A DNA stretch of 40,932 nucleotides, from NCBI GenBank assembly GCA_021786335.1, contig JAJYNM010000076.1, forward strand, positions 1-40,932, read 5' to 3'. A program made the position numbers and the translations under genes. The DNA is from an archaeon (lineage in GTDB: Archaea > Thermoproteota > Nitrososphaeria > Nitrososphaerales > UBA183). A model generated the notes under the pieces. That model saw only the letters and a list, made by a program, of their open reading frames with translations. It was not told the DNA's origin and ran no database searches. Of this stretch, positions 26,072 to 34,045 are shown one piece after another. The stretch's first letter is position 1, and every line of letters begins with the position of its first letter.

Positions 26072-26079
26072 GTTTATAG
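26072..26079 (-). promoter_or_regulatory. TATA box of the aldo/keto reductase gene
   Basis: On the minus strand CTATAAAC, centred about 25 bp before the ATG at 26051. Well-formed leaderless promoter. Confidence 0.65.
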
Positions 26080-26112
26080 ACGTTCTCCGATGTGACGAAT
26101 CCCAGCCATTTG

Positions 26113-27843
26113 CTATCTGAAGAGGTTGGTCCGTGCCAGGTCGAGGACCTCGTCCCCGCGACCGTTGAGGACGGCCTTGACCATGTAGAGGGTCATCCCC
26201 CTGACCTCTTCGAGCTTCAGGCTCGGAGGGAGAGAGAGCTCCTGTCTGTTGACCACGACATCGAGGAGGGCGGGGCCTGGGTGCTGCAGCACCTGCCTTA
26301 ACATAGGCTCCACCTGCTCCGGAAGTTCGGCCCGTAGGCCAAGAAGGCCGACTGCGTCGGCGAGCCTCGAAAAGTCTGGGTTGAGGAGGTCTGTGCCGTG
26401 CTCCAGTATGCCTGCCGCCTTCATTTCGAGCTCGACGAAAGCTAGGGCACCATTGTTGAAGACCACCACCTTCACTGGTAGATCCTGTTGCCTGAGGGTG
26501 AGCATGTCGCCCAAGAGCATCGTAAGCCCCCCGTCACCAGAGAAGGAGATCACCTGCCTCTCGGGGAACACCTTCTGGGCGCCGATTGCCAGGGGAAGCG
26601 CCCCGGCCATAGAACCATGTGAAAAAGATCCCAGCAGCCTGCGCTTCCCGTTCATCTTCAGGTACCGCGCCGCCCAGATTGTGGGGGTACCCACATCGCA
26701 GGTGAATATGGCGTCATCTGTTGCGACGTCGTTTGTCACTTTTGCTACAAACTGCGGGTGTATCGGGATCTTCCCCGGCGTACCCATCGCCAGCGAATCA
26801 AGCTCGGCCCTGGTCTTCCGGTAGTGGTCCACACTCGCTTTCAGGTGGCCGCCTCCACGTTTGTTCGGGGACAGCAGCGGCATCAACGCCGCAAGGGTCG
26901 TCCTGACATCCCCTACCATGCCGAGGTCGACCTTCGTCCTCCTGCCGATCTGCCCTCCCCTCACGTCGATCTGAATCACCTTCGCATCTGGAGGGTAGAA
27001 CTGCTGGTATGGGAAATCAGTCCCCAGCATGAGGAGGACGTCGGAGTCCATCATAGCGTAGTATCCGGACGAGAACCCCAGGAGCCCAGTCATCCCTACA
27101 TCGTACGGATTATCATACTCGATAAACTCCTTCCCTCTCATGGCATGCACTATCGGGGCTTTCAGGATCCCAGCGATGCCGATCAGTTCAGAATGGGCTC
27201 CTTCGCACCCGGCCCCACCAAGGATTGTGATCTTCGTGCCAGAATTGAGGATTTTCACTGCTCTCTGGAGCTCCGCTTCAGATGGGCACACCGACGGAGA
27301 CGGCCTCTCGAAGGAAGGGACAGGGCGCTGGGTGGTCGAGTCGAGGAGGGCCACATCACCAGGAATCACCAGCACCGAGACGCCCCCTTCGGCGACTGCC
27401 TTCCGCATCGCAATCTCGAGCACCCTGCAGATTTGCTCGGGGTGGGAAACCAGTTCACAGTACAGAGAACACTCCTTGAACAGCAACTCCGGGTGGGTTT
27501 CCTGGAAGTAACCACTGCCAATCTCCCTGCTCGGGATGTGGGATGCTATGGCAAGGACGGGCACCCTGTTCCTGTAGCAGTCGTAGAGACCGTTGATTAG
27601 ATGCATGTTCCCCGGCCCGCAGCTCCCCGCGCAGACCGCGAGCTTCCTTGTCAGGTGTGCCTCTGCGCCGGCTGCGAAGGCGGCGCACTCCTCGTGGCGG
27701 ACGCCGACCCACTCAATCTCGTCGCCCCTTGACCGGATTGCACTGACTATTCCGTTGAGGGAATCGCCTACGACACCGTACACCCGCTCCACCCCTTGAG
27801 AAACAAACGAGTCAACTATGATGTCAGCCACCCTCTTTGCCAT
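26113..27843 (-). CDS. poxB: Pyruvate oxidase / pyruvate:quinone dehydrogenase (PoxB type)
   Basis: A 576-residue ThDP enzyme very like bacterial PoxB, which oxidatively decarboxylates pyruvate to acetate and CO2, passing electrons to quinone or oxygen through FAD. Visible signatures: catalytic glutamate region VRHEECAAFAAGAEA, CAGSCGPGNMHLINGLYDC, GSGYFQETHPELLFKEC, KEFIEYDNPYDVGMTG, FTCDVGTPTIWAARYL and the ThDP/Mg motif FSGDGGLTMLLGDM. The E. coli enzyme's C-terminal membrane-binding peptide has a counterpart here (NGRGDEVLDLARTNLFR). The similarity suggests transfer from bacteria. The TATA box at 27867-27876 gives a leaderless start at ATG 27843. Confidence 0.9.
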   Translation of the reverse strand: MAKRVADIIVDSFVSQGVERVYGVVGDSLNGIVSAIRSRGDEIEWVGVRHEECAAFAAGAEAHLTRKLAVCAGSCGPGNMHLINGLYDCYRNRVPVLAIASHIPSREIGSGYFQETHPELLFKECSLYCELVSHPEQICRVLEIAMRKAVAEGGVSVLVIPGDVALLDSTTQRPVPSFERPSPSVCPSEAELQRAVKILNSGTKITILGGAGCEGAHSELIGIAGILKAPIVHAMRGKEFIEYDNPYDVGMTGLLGFSSGYYAMMDSDVLLMLGTDFPYQQFYPPDAKVIQIDVRGGQIGRRTKVDLGMVGDVRTTLAALMPLLSPNKRGGGHLKASVDHYRKTRAELDSLAMGTPGKIPIHPQFVAKVTNDVATDDAIFTCDVGTPTIWAARYLKMNGKRRLLGSFSHGSMAGALPLAIGAQKVFPERQVISFSGDGGLTMLLGDMLTLRQQDLPVKVVVFNNGALAFVELEMKAAGILEHGTDLLNPDFSRLADAVGLLGLRAELPEQVEPMLRQVLQHPGPALLDVVVNRQELSLPPSLKLEEVRGMTLYMVKAVLNGRGDEVLDLARTNLFR

Positions 27844-27866
27844 ACCATCTTTTGCCTGTATGGGGG

Positions 27867-27876
27867 CATTTATGCC
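27867..27876 (-). promoter_or_regulatory. TATA box of poxB inside a small inverted repeat
   Basis: The minus strand reads GCATAAATGC. The plus strand shows GGCAT-TT-ATGCC, a small palindrome overlapping the TATA box. Its centre is about 27 bp from ATG 27843, so the message is leaderless. A repressor site covering the TATA box is possible. Confidence 0.55.
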
Positions 27877-28080
27877 ATTTGGCTCGCTGCGCGGTCTTGG
27901 TCCGAGCCCTTACGGAAACATCGAGCCGCTTTTTCCCAAGCCGAACACAGGGTTGGTTCCATACCTGTTGGGTCCTCGACGTGGGCGTGGGTCCGCCGCA
28001 AAGGCGTCAGCTCCAGCAGATGGGCGAGCAGAGATAACATGGCGACGCAGCCCATAAGCTGCGAGCGGCCCCAAGGCGCT

Positions 28081-28088
28081 TTCTTATA
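28081..28088 (+). promoter_or_regulatory. TATA box of the RecA-like gene
   Basis: TTCTTATA centred about 27 bases before ATG 28113. It favours that ATG over the in-frame TTG at 28101. Confidence 0.5.
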
Positions 28089-28112
28089 GTGACGTGACCT
28101 TTGACAAGAGGG

Positions 28113-28712
28113 ATGAGCTCCGGACCGCAGCATCCCCTGTCCTTCTTTCAGCCACTCGCAGGGAAGACCTCCACGTTCCTGATGGGGAGCAGGCAGGACA
28201 ACCTCGCGTTCGCGCGGGCCGTCATAGGGCTGCTGAGAGCTTCAGGGAGAACATGTACTTTCATGGATTTAGACGCTCTCTACTCCTCCTACGCCGACGT
28301 GGTCTTCGCCCCCACGTCAGTCGGGGACGACTCGTGGACTCTGAGGGTCCCCTACCCTGGCTCTGACATCGAAGCTGAGATGTCTCAACTCTTCGAAGCC
28401 CCCCAACGCACCATAGTTTTAGACAGCCTCAACACACTCTATCACCTGTTCTCCCTTGAGGACGGCAGCTCCCGCGGCAGAAGGATGGGATTCGCGCTGG
28501 CGAGCCTTTCATATCTGGCAAGGACGAATTCCAAGGCAGTAATCCTGTGTATGTACAAACGTGAGGGCTTCGGAAGGCTTGGAACCGCCAGGTCGATTTC
28601 TGGGCTTTCAGACATAACGGCGTCCGTGGAAGTGAGGGAATCCGAACTGACTGTTAGAGCGGAGAGAGGCTCAGCCTGGCCGGGAGGAGTGTTCTCTACC
28701 CGAATCCCTTGA
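28113..28712 (+). CDS. RecA-superfamily-like protein with degenerate Walker A
   Basis: A 199-residue protein not recognised as a named family. Its layout follows the RecA/RadA/KaiC ATPase core: strand TSTFLMGS, helix, strand RTCTFMDLDALYSS, a Walker B-like RTIVLDSLNTLYHLF, then SKAVILCMYKRE and a final ITASVEVRESELTVRAERG strand pair. The first loop is GSRQDN where Walker A GxxxxGK[ST] should be, so ATP binding is doubtful. It may be a regulatory paralogue of RadA/RadB/KaiC proteins. Its last 17 nt overlap the 3' end of the membrane-protein gene on the other strand. Confidence 0.6.
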   Translation: MSSGPQHPLSFFQPLAGKTSTFLMGSRQDNLAFARAVIGLLRASGRTCTFMDLDALYSSYADVVFAPTSVGDDSWTLRVPYPGSDIEAEMSQLFEAPQRTIVLDSLNTLYHLFSLEDGSSRGRRMGFALASLSYLARTNSKAVILCMYKREGFGRLGTARSISGLSDITASVEVRESELTVRAERGSAWPGGVFSTRIP

Positions 28713-29103
28713 GGATCGCGAGGTTGAATCCTATGAACAGCGAAACTATGAGCAGCAACAGGGCGATGCCGAGATAGAAGTTTACGGCCCTAGACCTGAC
28801 CGTCTGCCTTCCGCTCATGTAGGTCAGGTAAATGCCCGCCCCCCCCATGACGATCACCATGGCGTCGACCACGGCTTCGGGCACCGTCTCGTTCGAGCCG
28901 CTGGGGTAAGGAATCAGTGTCTCGTTGGCTACAGGGTAGGTAATTGCACTAACAAACCCTGCCATGAGGCCGATTATGACTATGACGTAGAGCAGCTGGA
29001 TGAGGCCCCCCCCTCTGGTCGCGGAGGATACGGTGCCCACTAGCCAGTCTTTCAGGGCACCTACGCTCTTCTTGTAGGCCGACTGGATTGCTTGTCTGAT
29101 CAT
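28696..29103 (-). CDS. Small membrane protein of unknown function
   Basis: A 135-residue protein with an amphipathic N-terminus, then hydrophobic segments LLYVIVIIGLMAGFVSAI, AMVIVMGGAGIYLTYM and LGIALLLLIVSLFIGF, i.e. three predicted membrane helices. A loop with NET and GSNETV lies between the first two; if outside the cell these are possible N-glycosylation sequons. The ATG starts immediately after the stop of the small zinc-finger gene, so it is the last gene of the cofE-topA cluster. I do not recognise a family. Confidence 0.65.
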   Translation of the reverse strand: MIRQAIQSAYKKSVGALKDWLVGTVSSATRGGGLIQLLYVIVIIGLMAGFVSAITYPVANETLIPYPSGSNETVPEAVVDAMVIVMGGAGIYLTYMSGRQTVRSRAVNFYLGIALLLLIVSLFIGFNLAILKGFG

Positions 29104-29310
29104 CTAACTACCACGCAGGGCTTCTGCTACCTCTTTTGCCCAGGGGCCCGTCTGGGCGTTGCGTATAACGTTATCCAAGAAGTCTTCCCAACTAATCCCT
29201 CCATAGGCCATGACCCACCGAGGAAATGCCGCCTCCAGCCTCTCTTTCGCACTTTCGTGGCGCCTACAGAGGCTTTCCTGCCCCTGCCTGCCACAGATGG
29301 CACACCTCAT
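29104..29310 (-). CDS. Small zinc-finger protein downstream of topA
   Basis: A 68-residue protein starting MRCAICGRQGQESLCRRH: C3-x2-C6 and C15-x2-H18 form a compact zinc-binding knuckle. A helical tail follows (WEDFLDNVIRNA, KEVAEALRGS). The ATG overlaps the topA stop (ATGA), so the two are probably co-translated; a role with topoisomerase is inference. No family recognised. Confidence 0.7.
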   Translation of the reverse strand: MRCAICGRQGQESLCRRHESAKERLEAAFPRWVMAYGGISWEDFLDNVIRNAQTGPWAKEVAEALRGS

Positions 29311-31373
29311 GGTTTCTTCCGTCCGGGGCAGTCAGGGTTGACGCAGAGCGTCCATGGTCGCTTCCCCACTGAGATGTACACCAAAGGCCAAGAGCACTTC
29401 CCACAAGCCTTCGCGGTCGGCCTGAGGGTCCCTTTCTGAGGTAGAGGAGCGGACGCCCTACACCCATTAGAGTAATTCGAGCAGCCCACGAACCTCTTCT
29501 TCGTGGCCTTCGAGCGTACGACACTAAGGTGTCCGCTCTTGCAGATTGGGCACTTCCCTAGAATGCCAGACCTGGCCGCCTCAGCAGCCAGTGTCCCATC
29601 TATCTCCTTCCCCACCTCCTCCTCGTTAGCGATGAGCTTCATGAGTTGCTCGGAGGCCGCGCGTATCGTCTCTCTGACGATGCCCGACTCTCCTTCTGTC
29701 CCATCCTCGATGCACTCGAGCCTCTCTTCGACTTTCCGGGTGAGGTCGGTGCTCACCACCGAGGGGGAGTACTTCTCCATCGTCTCGATCACCGCGAACC
29801 CGAGGTCCGTCACCTCCAAGCTTTCCCCCGACACGTAACCCCTCGACAGCAGGGTCGAGATTATGTCTGCCCTGGTCGCCTTCGTTCCAATCCCCTCGCT
29901 CTCCATCTTCCCAAGCAGGCTGCCCTGGTTGTACCTCTGAGGCCTCTGTTCGAACTTCTCTGCGACGGTCACCCCGGCGACCTCTACTATGTCACTTTCC
30001 GCGGCTGGGAAAGGCTCCGTGTCCCTGCGTCCTGCATAACTGCCATAGTACTCCATCCATCCATGGAATGAGGTCCTGCTCCCCATCGCCCTGAACTGGT
30101 ATCCCTCCACCTCGAGCAAGGTGTCGACCAGCTCACTTCTTGCCGGTGGCCCGAATCCAGCGAGGAACCTCCGGACGATGAGTTCGAACAGCGAGTGTGT
30201 CAGCGCGCCGAGAGAGGTCCGGGGCCTCTCGCCGGTGGGGTGGATGGCGGGGTGAGCAGGGTCAGACTTCGTCCCCTGTGTGGTTCTGGTCCCGTGCTTC
30301 AATATCTTTTGAACCGCGTCGGAGTACGCTGGCATCTTCCCAATGCCGTCGAGTATTCTCCGGAAATCCAGAGAGGCAGGCAGCATCTGGCTGCTGGTTC
30401 GAGGATAGGAGATCAGGGCAGTCAGGTATAGGCTCTCGGCTATCTGGAGTGTCCTGCTCGGAGGGATTCTGAGCGCTCTGTATGCCTCCCTCTGGAGGTC
30501 TCCGAGATTGAATGGTGTGGGCGGGCTCACTTGGACCGTGCTCCTCCGCACCGCTGCGACCACTGCCATGCCACCTCTGCACGCGAGACGAATCCCCTCA
30601 GCCTTCACTCTAGTCTTAACCTTCTCTTCGATGTACCCAGCCGAGAACTCTTTGCCGTCTTTCCGAAAGAGCCCGGTCACCTTCCAATAGGGGATGGGGA
30701 CGAACTCGCGTATCTCTCGTTCCCTCTTTGCCAAGAATCCTAAGGTGGGCCCTTGGACCCTGCCTACGCTCATCGTCCTGTATCTGCGCCCTGAGGCGAG
30801 CGGGGACTGCGATAGTGCTCTTGACAGGTTGATCCCCCACAAGAAATCAATCGCGTGTCTCGTCCGCCCGACCCTCGCAAGGCCGTCGGTTTCCTGAGGT
30901 TTCAAATCGCCGAAGGACCTCCTCAGATCATCCTTTGTCAGCGTCGAGAACCTGGCCCTGAGCGCTCCCTTCTCCTTCCCTCCGCAGGCATATCTCAATA
31001 GATTGAATCCAATGGTTTCCCCTTCGACGTCGAGGTCGCAGGCGTTGACGAATTTGGCAGCCCCAGCTGCTAGCTTCCTTATGGCCGCAATTCGACTCCT
31101 CGCCGTCGTGCTCCCCTTGTCCACTTCGTTCAAGGGGTACCACTCCACATCGAAGACAGGATAGACTGTCCTTTCCCGTGATGGGTCTGACACGCCGTAT
31201 AGGTGCCCCAGGGCGGAGCAGACAACGAACTCCTCTCCTTCCCTCATGAACCTGAACACGGGGGCACCCTCCACCTGCGAGACAGCGCACTTCCCATCCG
31301 AAAGGGCGTCGGATACCCTCCTTGCCGCATCCGGCTTCTCGCAGATGACTAGGGTGTAACCGTCGGCTGCCAT
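29307..31373 (-). CDS. topA: DNA topoisomerase I (type IA)
   Basis: Relaxes negative supercoils by single-strand passage. The 688-residue protein has a TOPRIM domain (YTLVICEKPDAARRV at 6-20; metal-binding ACDLDVEGETIG at 111-122), the central type IA region with the catalytic tyrosine Y323 in ALISYPRTSSQ, NQGSLLGKMESEGIGTKATR, and two C-terminal zinc ribbons (CPICKSGHL and CGKCSWPL). There is no helicase domain, so it is not reverse gyrase. It lies in an operon-like run with cofE and a zinc ribbon gene upstream and a zinc finger gene downstream. Confidence 0.93.
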   Translation of the reverse strand: MAADGYTLVICEKPDAARRVSDALSDGKCAVSQVEGAPVFRFMREGEEFVVCSALGHLYGVSDPSRERTVYPVFDVEWYPLNEVDKGSTTARSRIAAIRKLAAGAAKFVNACDLDVEGETIGFNLLRYACGGKEKGALRARFSTLTKDDLRRSFGDLKPQETDGLARVGRTRHAIDFLWGINLSRALSQSPLASGRRYRTMSVGRVQGPTLGFLAKREREIREFVPIPYWKVTGLFRKDGKEFSAGYIEEKVKTRVKAEGIRLACRGGMAVVAAVRRSTVQVSPPTPFNLGDLQREAYRALRIPPSRTLQIAESLYLTALISYPRTSSQMLPASLDFRRILDGIGKMPAYSDAVQKILKHGTRTTQGTKSDPAHPAIHPTGERPRTSLGALTHSLFELIVRRFLAGFGPPARSELVDTLLEVEGYQFRAMGSRTSFHGWMEYYGSYAGRRDTEPFPAAESDIVEVAGVTVAEKFEQRPQRYNQGSLLGKMESEGIGTKATRADIISTLLSRGYVSGESLEVTDLGFAVIETMEKYSPSVVSTDLTRKVEERLECIEDGTEGESGIVRETIRAASEQLMKLIANEEEVGKEIDGTLAAEAARSGILGKCPICKSGHLSVVRSKATKKRFVGCSNYSNGCRASAPLPQKGTLRPTAKACGKCSWPLVYISVGKRPWTLCVNPDCPGRKKP

Positions 31374-31419
31374 GGGTACTTCCAGGTGCGCGGACCTATG
31401 ACCTCCCTATCCGCCAACT

Positions 31420-31599
31420 CTAGTCGAAAGAGCCGTCAATCTTCCTGACTTCGACCTGGAACCTGCTCAGAGCGAGCTTGACACCGCACTTCCTGCACCG
31501 GTAGTCTGCTGCCTTCAACACGTCGCCCGGAGACCGTAGGTCAAACCCAGAATACAACGGGGCGCCACAGGAGTTGCAAACAATCTCATAGGTCAACAT
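31420..31599 (-). CDS. 59-residue zinc-ribbon protein
   Basis: ATG 31599 to TAG 31420-31422 encodes 59 residues: N-terminus MLTYEIVCNSCGAPLYSG, then ADYRCRKCGVKLALSR. The two CxxC pairs (C8/C11 and C35/C38) form a rubredoxin-type zinc ribbon. The frame is fully open, starts 30 bp after the cofE stop and ends 46 bp before topA, in the same direction, so it looks like a genuine operon member. The family is not recognised; small ribbons of this kind often bind nucleic acids or act in transcription or translation, which here is only inference. Confidence 0.72.
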   Translation of the reverse strand: MLTYEIVCNSCGAPLYSGFDLRSPGDVLKAADYRCRKCGVKLALSRFQVEVRKIDGSFD

Positions 31600-31628
31600 C
31601 GAAGCCAGCTCGGCGCGGGCATTTAGGC

Positions 31629-32396
31629 CTATACGCCACCAGCAAATCCGAGGCTCCTGAGGTAGACATCTTCCTCTATCCTTACTGCGAACCTCCTTGG
31701 ACCGTACTCCAATCCATCCCGAAGAGCTCTCTTCAGCCCCCTGACCAACACGATGGGCGTGGACTCGTCCGACTCGCCCATCAGCACCTCTGCCGCCGAG
31801 CTAAGGTCATCGGCTATCGCCTGAGAGGTGACCTTGAGCACGTTGCCGAAGAGGTCCCTCCTGCCTCTCATATCCCGTACTGCGTCTATCCCCGACGCCC
31901 CTATCGCCACCCCCGTGGTCCCCTTCCGAGTGGGAGAGAGCCTGCTGTCGCAAACCACAACACCCACGGAGACGCCCCTGGAAAACATCAGGGCCTCTCT
32001 GATCATATGGGCGGCGACATCGGCTTTCCTGGGGTAGAGGATTACTGCCCCATGTCTGACGTTCGACTTGTCTATGCCCGCGTTGGGCGTCAGGAGCCCT
32101 TCCTTGCTGGCTAGCAGGAACCCTGGTATCCCGCCTATCACATGGTCGGACTCGCGGAGGACAAGCTCGCAGAGCTTCGAGTCCATGTGGTACTCCACCC
32201 CCAGCGCCTTCGCCTTGGCCGTCGCCTTCACACTCCCGAGTCTTATCACTCTCCCTTCTGACATGGCGATGAACTTGCTCGAAACTACGAGCACGTCACC
32301 GTCTCTCAGTCCGGCGCCAATCTTCTTTTCGATGGCCGCGACGATGTCGAACCTCGTGACCTTCACAGGGACTCGCACTGGGCGCAGGATGAGCAA
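31629..32396 (-). CDS. cofE: Coenzyme F420-0:L-glutamate ligase
   Basis: Adds glutamates to F420-0 using GTP. The 255-residue protein shows IGAGLRDGDVLVVSSKFIAMSEGR, DHVIGGIPGF, TPNAGIDKSN and VVVCDSRLSPTRKGTTGVAIGASG, the CofE core, with LYPRKAD and DLFGNVLKVT. The frame runs open far upstream, but a TATA box at 32421-32430 predicts a transcript start near 32398, so I take TTG 32396 (giving LILRPVRVPVK); GTG 32378 is possible. F420 implies F420-dependent redox enzymes in this organism. Confidence 0.88.
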   Translation of the reverse strand: MLILRPVRVPVKVTRFDIVAAIEKKIGAGLRDGDVLVVSSKFIAMSEGRVIRLGSVKATAKAKALGVEYHMDSKLCELVLRESDHVIGGIPGFLLASKEGLLTPNAGIDKSNVRHGAVILYPRKADVAAHMIREALMFSRGVSVGVVVCDSRLSPTRKGTTGVAIGASGIDAVRDMRGRRDLFGNVLKVTSQAIADDLSSAAEVLMGESDESTPIVLVRGLKRALRDGLEYGPRRFAVRIEEDVYLRSLGFAGGV

Positions 32397-32420
32397 CGAT
32401 TTCCGCCAGTGCGTCGTCCA

Positions 32421-32430
32421 CTTAAATAAT
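32421..32430. promoter_or_regulatory. Shared two-way TATA box of cofE and gcvT
   Basis: CTTAAATAAT, nearly symmetrical around TTAAATAA. Its centre is about 26 bp from the gcvT GTG at 32451 on one side and about 29 bp from the cofE TTG at 32396 on the other. One element could serve both leaderless genes; no second TATA box is visible in the 54-bp gap. Confidence 0.6.
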
Positions 32431-32450
32431 ATCGGGGCCAGTTCTACGTC

Positions 32451-33563
32451 GTGCTCAAGACCACCCAGCTCTTCGGCTACCATTCTACGCACGCAAAGCT
32501 CACGGAGTTCGCGGGTTACGAGATGCCGCTCTGGTATACCACCACCATGGCAGAGCACATGGCAGTCAGGAACGCATCGGGGGTCTTCGACGTCTCGCAC
32601 ATGGGGAGGTTCGGTGTAGAGGGTCCGAATGCCACAGACTTCTTGGAGAGCCTGGTCCCGACTGCGGTAAAGACTCAGCCCCCGGGGAAGGTATTCTACA
32701 CTCTCCTCCTCAACTCGAATGGCGGGATAATTGACGACGTGATAATTGAGAAGCTCAGGGAGGACGCGTATATGGTCGTAGTCAACGCGGCCAACACCAA
32801 GGCCGACATGGACCACATGCTCGCCCATTCTCCTGAGGGCTTGAGTGTCGACGATAGGACTGCCTCTACTGCCATGATTGCAGTGCAGGGTCCAGGTGCT
32901 ATCACCTCCCTCCAAAGCCTGACCGACCTAGACCTGGGCCAGCTCAAGCGGTTCAGGTGCGCCGAGGCCAGGGTGGCAGGCGGGAATGCCTTGATTTCAA
33001 GGACTGGGTATACAGGCGAAGACGGTTTTGAAGTGACCGTCTACGATGCGACCAACGAGCATCCAGGTGGGGCGGTGAATGTTTGGGAGAAGCTGGCAGA
33101 GACATCGACGCCCTGCGGCCTAGGCGCCAGGGATTCCCTGAGGCTTGAAGCGGGTTTCCCGCTCCACGGCGCCGACATAGACCAAACCACGAACCCGTTC
33201 GAGGCGGACCTCGCATGGGTAGTTGCCGCAGGAAAACGGGACTTTGTAGGTTCGGATGCGATGGAAGCGTTGGCGGCCCAACCTCCGTCTAGAATCAGAC
33301 GAGGGTTGGTGCTGGACTCGGGAATACCCCGGCACGGCTTCGAAGTAATAGGTGACGCTGGGCCGATTGGCGTAGTAACCAGTGGCACCTTCTCTCCCAT
33401 CCTTCGGAAGGGAATCGCTCTCTGCTACTTGGCGTACTCCAGTTCCGAACCAGGCTCAAGGGTCGGCGTGACTATCAGGGGTGACAACCAGCCGGGAGCG
33501 GTCACGAGACCCCCGTTCTATGAAGAGCGGTCATACGGGTGGAAGAGACAGAAGGGTAATTAG
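32451..33563 (+). CDS. gcvT: Aminomethyltransferase (glycine cleavage T protein)
   Basis: Transfers the methylene group from aminomethylated H protein to tetrahydrofolate or tetrahydromethanopterin, releasing ammonia. The 370-residue protein shows the GcvT N-terminus (HAKLTEFAGYEMPLWY), MAVRNASGVFDVSHMGRF, the folate-site region TGYTGEDGFEVTV and LGARDSLRLEAGFPLHG. The GTG at 32451 coincides with the predicted transcript start. gcvH follows; the P protein genes are not in the window. Confidence 0.94.
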   Translation: MLKTTQLFGYHSTHAKLTEFAGYEMPLWYTTTMAEHMAVRNASGVFDVSHMGRFGVEGPNATDFLESLVPTAVKTQPPGKVFYTLLLNSNGGIIDDVIIEKLREDAYMVVVNAANTKADMDHMLAHSPEGLSVDDRTASTAMIAVQGPGAITSLQSLTDLDLGQLKRFRCAEARVAGGNALISRTGYTGEDGFEVTVYDATNEHPGGAVNVWEKLAETSTPCGLGARDSLRLEAGFPLHGADIDQTTNPFEADLAWVVAAGKRDFVGSDAMEALAAQPPSRIRRGLVLDSGIPRHGFEVIGDAGPIGVVTSGTFSPILRKGIALCYLAYSSSEPGSRVGVTIRGDNQPGAVTRPPFYEERSYGWKRQKGN

Positions 33564-33577
33564 CCACACAGTGCGGC

Positions 33578-33997
33578 GTGGGCCCAATGGAGATTCAAGG
33601 ATATCAGATTCCAGACGACTTGATGTACACGGAGGAGCACGAGTGGGCCAAACAGGAGGGGAAGACGATAAGGATCGGGATCACAGACTACGCGGCCAAA
33701 ACCCTCAACGACGTGGTCTACGTCAGTGCACCAAAGGTGAGCGTCACGGTTGAGCAGTCGAAGCCAATGGGTACGGTGGAATCCATCAAAGCAGTCTCAG
33801 AGGTCTACGCACCCCTTTCAGGCAGAGTGGTGGAAACCAACGGCGCCCTTGACTTTCACCCTGAGCTAATCAACAAATCGCCCTATGTGGAAGGATGGCT
33901 CATAGTGGTCGAGCCGTTGAACCTGTCCACCGAGCGGAAGTCCCTCCTCGATGCGAAGGCCTACACTGCGTACCTGGAAACCCTGCTCCAGAAGTAG
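33578..33997 (+). CDS. gcvH: Glycine cleavage system H protein
   Basis: Lipoyl carrier that shuttles the aminomethyl group between P, T and L proteins. The 139-residue lipoyl domain shows EEHEWAKQEG and the lipoylated lysine in GTVESIKAVSEVYAPLSG (K71 from this start), then PYVEGWLIVV. The GTG at 33578 is 15 nt after gcvT; ATG 33587 is an equally good start. Confidence 0.94.
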   Translation: MGPMEIQGYQIPDDLMYTEEHEWAKQEGKTIRIGITDYAAKTLNDVVYVSAPKVSVTVEQSKPMGTVESIKAVSEVYAPLSGRVVETNGALDFHPELINKSPYVEGWLIVVEPLNLSTERKSLLDAKAYTAYLETLLQK

Positions 33998-34012
33998 CCT
34001 AAAAGAGCACGG

Positions 34013-34020
34013 TTAAAATA
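34013..34020 (+). promoter_or_regulatory. TATA box of aglB
   Basis: TTAAAATA centred about 29 bases before the TTG at 34046; message with practically no leader. Confidence 0.6.
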
Positions 34021-34045
34021 GGCCGCAGAAAGTCGAAGTCAAGAC

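Noticed and set aside
31629..32915. 428-residue version of CofE starting inside gcvT
   Set aside because: The extension runs opposite gcvT, exceeds the family length and lies upstream of the promoter.
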